From positions 1 to 5,716 of the forward strand of contig JBJXEY010000422.1 of assembly GCA_046153355.1 (NCBI GenBank): 5,716 nucleotides of DNA, given 5' to 3'. The position numbers were made by a program, and so were the translations under genes. The notes beneath the pieces are model-generated. The model searched no databases and was not told the DNA's origin. It saw nothing but the letters and a program-made list of their open reading frames with translations. Within the stretch, counting starts at the first letter, position 1. Each line of letters starts with the position of its first letter. The stretch is from 2-02-FULL-62-17 sp046153355 (GTDB lineage Bacteria; Pseudomonadota; Gammaproteobacteria; Burkholderiales; SG8-39). Shown here piece after piece: positions 5,001 through 5,716 of this stretch.

Positions 5001-5716
5001 TCTTGGTTCGGTCCTCTCGGTTACCCCGGAAACGTCCGCACCTTCACAAGCGCAGCCGCAGGACGTGGTGATGGATAACGCCAATAAACGCTTGTCGATC
5101 GCCTCGCTGCCGGCGCCAGTGTTGGCTTCGTTGATGTGGCCCAATCGCCCCGACACACCAGAGGGCAATCTTGCCTGGACTTACATGATTCGCCATCCGG
5201 GCGGCGACTTTGCTTTGTTTGTCGGCCACATCGACAAAGGCACGCGCGCGTTTCCGTTCGAAGTGTGGGTGAATGGCAATGAACAGCCGCGCGGATTGGG
5301 TGCTGTAGCAAAAACGCTTTCCATGGATATGCGCGCCGATGATCGCGCATGGTTGAAGCGCAAGCTCGAAGTGCTGGCCACCACGCCCGGAGAGAGCGCA
5401 TTCGAATTGGCGTTCCCGCCTGTGGGGGAGAAGAAATTGGTGCCCAGCGTGGTCGCTGGTCTGGCACGCGTAGTCGCGTGGCGCTGCGATCAATTGGGCG
5501 CGTTGGATGAACGCGCGCCTGACCTACTCTCGCCCGAAGGCAAACCGCATCCCCTGCTCGATGCCATGTTCTCGGTAGAGGAGCCGCGCACCGGCACCGA
5601 CGGCACGCTCTCCTGGACCGTGGATATTCGCAACCCGGCCACCGGCGAAGATTTCGTGTTGGGTCTGAAGGAAGTCACCCTGCCCGATGGCGTCACACGC
5701 CCCTACTCCATGTGGC
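2056..5716 (+). CDS. nrdJ: Adenosylcobalamin-dependent (class II) ribonucleotide reductase with in-frame intein; 3' end off window
   Basis: This enzyme reduces ribonucleotides to deoxyribonucleotides in the cytosol, using adenosylcobalamin to make a thiyl radical. The frame is open for 1220 codons to the right edge. An in-frame TGA at 2038 makes the ATG at 2056 the first start. The N-extein is codons 1-301, with no ATP-cone domain; likely redox Cys97 is in INCFVQP and the glycine-rich RRGGGVGYDF follows. Codons 302-681 are the intein. The C-extein begins CAEQPLPPYG: Cys682 is the expected radical Cys, Glu684 its partner, and Cys693 in the CCC triplet the second redox Cys. PTGTIS at 847-852 is the substrate-phosphate loop, followed by NASNGIEPPF. 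After codon 1020 comes a TSCPD-like region that begins to repeat at the edge; the C-terminal redox cysteines expected in this family are beyond it. No operon partner is seen. Confidence 0.95.
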   Translation, partial: MENLAPKTPLTPATWAAVIPDQEISGEVLLEKYAKDGERSVRDVRLRVARALAAVEPLDKRAYWEKKFLDTQERGFVPAGRINSAAGTTLAATLINCFVQPVGDSITEAHGGRPGIYTALAEAAETMRRGGGVGYDFSTIRPVGAFVKGTHSRASGPISYMRVFDRSCETVESAGARRGAQMGVLRCDHPDIEAFIHAKDKGDLTNFNISVGVTDAFMRAVEADTEVELVHSAEPTEDVKQSGAYQRIDGLWVYRRPRARDLWEQIMRSTYDHAEPGILFLDRMNADNNLYYCEKIEATNPCVTADTWVMTATGPQQVAQLIGQHFAAIVDGQSHPTESVGFFATGNKPVFKLRTREGHSLRLTADHPVLRVTHKTRYVRETEWTKAGELQEGDEIVLHDHRSLTGWQGQHSEAEGYLMGLLIGDGHLKEDKAVLGAWDAKISIEANGGQRISSGVASMMAAAETAARSMPHRADFQGWQREVAGQPGHFRMATGALRTLALSLGMRPGHKELTPAIESASADFYRGFLRGFFDADGSVQGSQFKGVSVRLTQVNLAAIEAVQRMLARLGIASTIYRNRHAAGERELPDGKGGAKLYAIQALHELIISGENLRRFADSIGFADSDKAARLEQLLGSYKRSLNQERFTAFVESFDADGHEPVYDVTVSDVHAFDANGLYVHNCAEQPLPPYGCCCLGSINLTRFVRHPFMENAEFDFEAFGENVEISVRMLDDVLDATRWPLERQREEAMAKRRVGLGFTGLGDALIMLRLRYDTSAACAMAEKISANMRDRAYAYSADLAAERGAFPLFNAEKYLSGGSFASRLPDDIKAKIKKHGIRNSHLLSIAPTGTISLAFADNASNGIEPPFSWTYSRKKRMAEGGWKTYAVEDYAWRLYKHLGEIGEIEGFDPEMKKLPTYFVTALEISATAHKNIVAAVAPYVDTSISKTVNVPADYPYPEFENLYLSAWKAGLKGLATYRPNSVLGSVLSVTPETSAPSQAQPQDVVMDNANKRLSIASLPAPVLASLMWPNRPDTPEGNLAWTYMIRHPGGDFALFVGHIDKGTRAFPFEVWVNGNEQPRGLGAVAKTLSMDMRADDRAWLKRKLEVLATTPGESAFELAFPPVGEKKLVPSVVAGLARVVAWRCDQLGALDERAPDLLSPEGKPHPLLDAMFSVEEPRTGTDGTLSWTVDIRNPATGEDFVLGLKEVTLPDGVTRPYSMW
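2959..4098 (+). mobile_element. Mini-mobile element: NrdJ intein with LAGLIDADG homing endonuclease (380 aa)
   Basis: This segment encodes a self-splicing protein insert. Spliced out, it leaves NP joined to CAEQPLPPYG, the normal family sequence. Numbered from Cys1 (codon 302): block A is CVTADTWVMTATG at 1-13. Block B is LRLTADHPVL, with the TxxH Thr63 and His66. Block C, the first LAGLIDADG motif, is LMGLLIGDG with Asp124. Block D is KELTPAI. Block E, the second motif, is LRGFFDADG with Asp235. Block H-like sequence IEAVQRMLARLGI follows. Block F is YDVTVSDVHAF with His369, and block G is GLYVHN, ending His379-Asn380 before the +1 Cys. All standard class 1 splicing residues and both endonuclease Asp are present, so splicing and cleavage both look functional. 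Cys1 is its only cysteine. The endonuclease would be expected to cut intein-free nrdJ alleles at the joined NPC site. Confidence 0.95.
3061..3084 (+). terminator. Intrinsic-terminator-like hairpin inside the intein coding sequence
   Basis: CCCACCG (3061-3067), loop AGT (3068-3070), CGGTGGG (3071-3077) and seven T's (3078-3084) form a perfect 7-bp GC-rich stem followed directly by a T tract, on the sense strand of nrdJ. It encodes PTESVGFF within the intein N-terminal domain. In form it is a Rho-independent terminator; translating ribosomes would normally keep it from folding, so it may act only when translation lags. Chance from codon choice remains possible. Confidence 0.5.
5170..5268 (+). 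repeat. First copy of a TSCPD-like domain repeat within NrdJ
   Basis: Codons 1039-1071 begin LAWTYMIRHPGGDF and end FPFEVW, continuing into NGNEQPRGLGAVAK and SMDMR. This is the C-terminal TSCPD-type region of proteobacterial NrdJ. The same pattern (L-x-W-T, I-R-x-P, G, D-F, L, P, W) returns at codons 1185-1220. In a simple gapped alignment about 12 of 33 positions are identical, so the region looks internally duplicated. The role of this domain in the enzyme is not settled. Confidence 0.55.
5608..5715 (+). repeat. Second copy of the TSCPD-like repeat within NrdJ, cut by the window edge
   Basis: Codons 1185-1220 begin LSWTVDIRNPATGEDF and end PYSMW at the right edge. The spacing from the first copy is about 146-149 codons. 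From the first copy, a segment like NGNEQPRGLGAVAK plus a DMR motif should follow just beyond the window. Confidence 0.5.

Noticed and set aside
5021..5493. Two overlapping minus-strand open frames of about 148 codons
   Set aside because: Both are opposite the conserved NrdJ C-terminal region, rich in Arg, Ala and Pro, without family features.

Overview
The window looks like chromosomal DNA of a moderately GC-rich proteobacterium, most likely beta- or gammaproteobacterial. That placement rests on recalled similarity of the PdxH, MsrA and especially NrdJ proteins to family members from those groups; no search was run.

Layout, left to right. (1) The C-terminal end of a major facilitator superfamily transporter on the + strand, cut by the left edge. 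(2) A short AT-rich gap with a small perfect inverted repeat, then pdxH (+), encoding pyridoxamine/pyridoxine 5'-phosphate oxidase. (3) A 44-bp convergent gap, then msrA (-), encoding peptide methionine sulfoxide reductase A. (4) A 260-bp divergent intergenic region between msrA and the next gene. It carries a spaced direct repeat, two palindromes and weak promoter-like elements, but no recognisable cobalamin riboswitch or NrdR box. (5) One open frame from 2056 to the right edge (1220 codons without a stop, 3' end off the window). It encodes an adenosylcobalamin-dependent (class II) ribonucleotide reductase, NrdJ, interrupted by an in-frame 380-residue intein.

The main find is the intein, at 2959-4098. 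It has the splicing blocks (Cys1, TADH, block F His, terminal His-Asn, +1 Cys) and a two-motif LAGLIDADG homing endonuclease with both catalytic Asp residues present. It sits directly before the Cys of the NPC-x-E motif, which in this enzyme family is the thiyl-radical Cys. The Cys used as +1 splicing nucleophile is therefore the same residue that does catalysis after splicing, so the unspliced precursor should be inactive. A perfect stem-loop followed by seven T's, shaped like an intrinsic terminator, lies in the intein's coding sequence on the sense strand about 100 bp from its start.

Functionally the genes are mostly independent: vitamin B6 cofactor synthesis or salvage, repair of oxidised methionine, and dNTP supply. 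Nothing supports a shared operon: pdxH and msrA converge, and msrA and nrdJ diverge. A redox link between msrA and an intein that uses cysteine chemistry is possible but is only inference.
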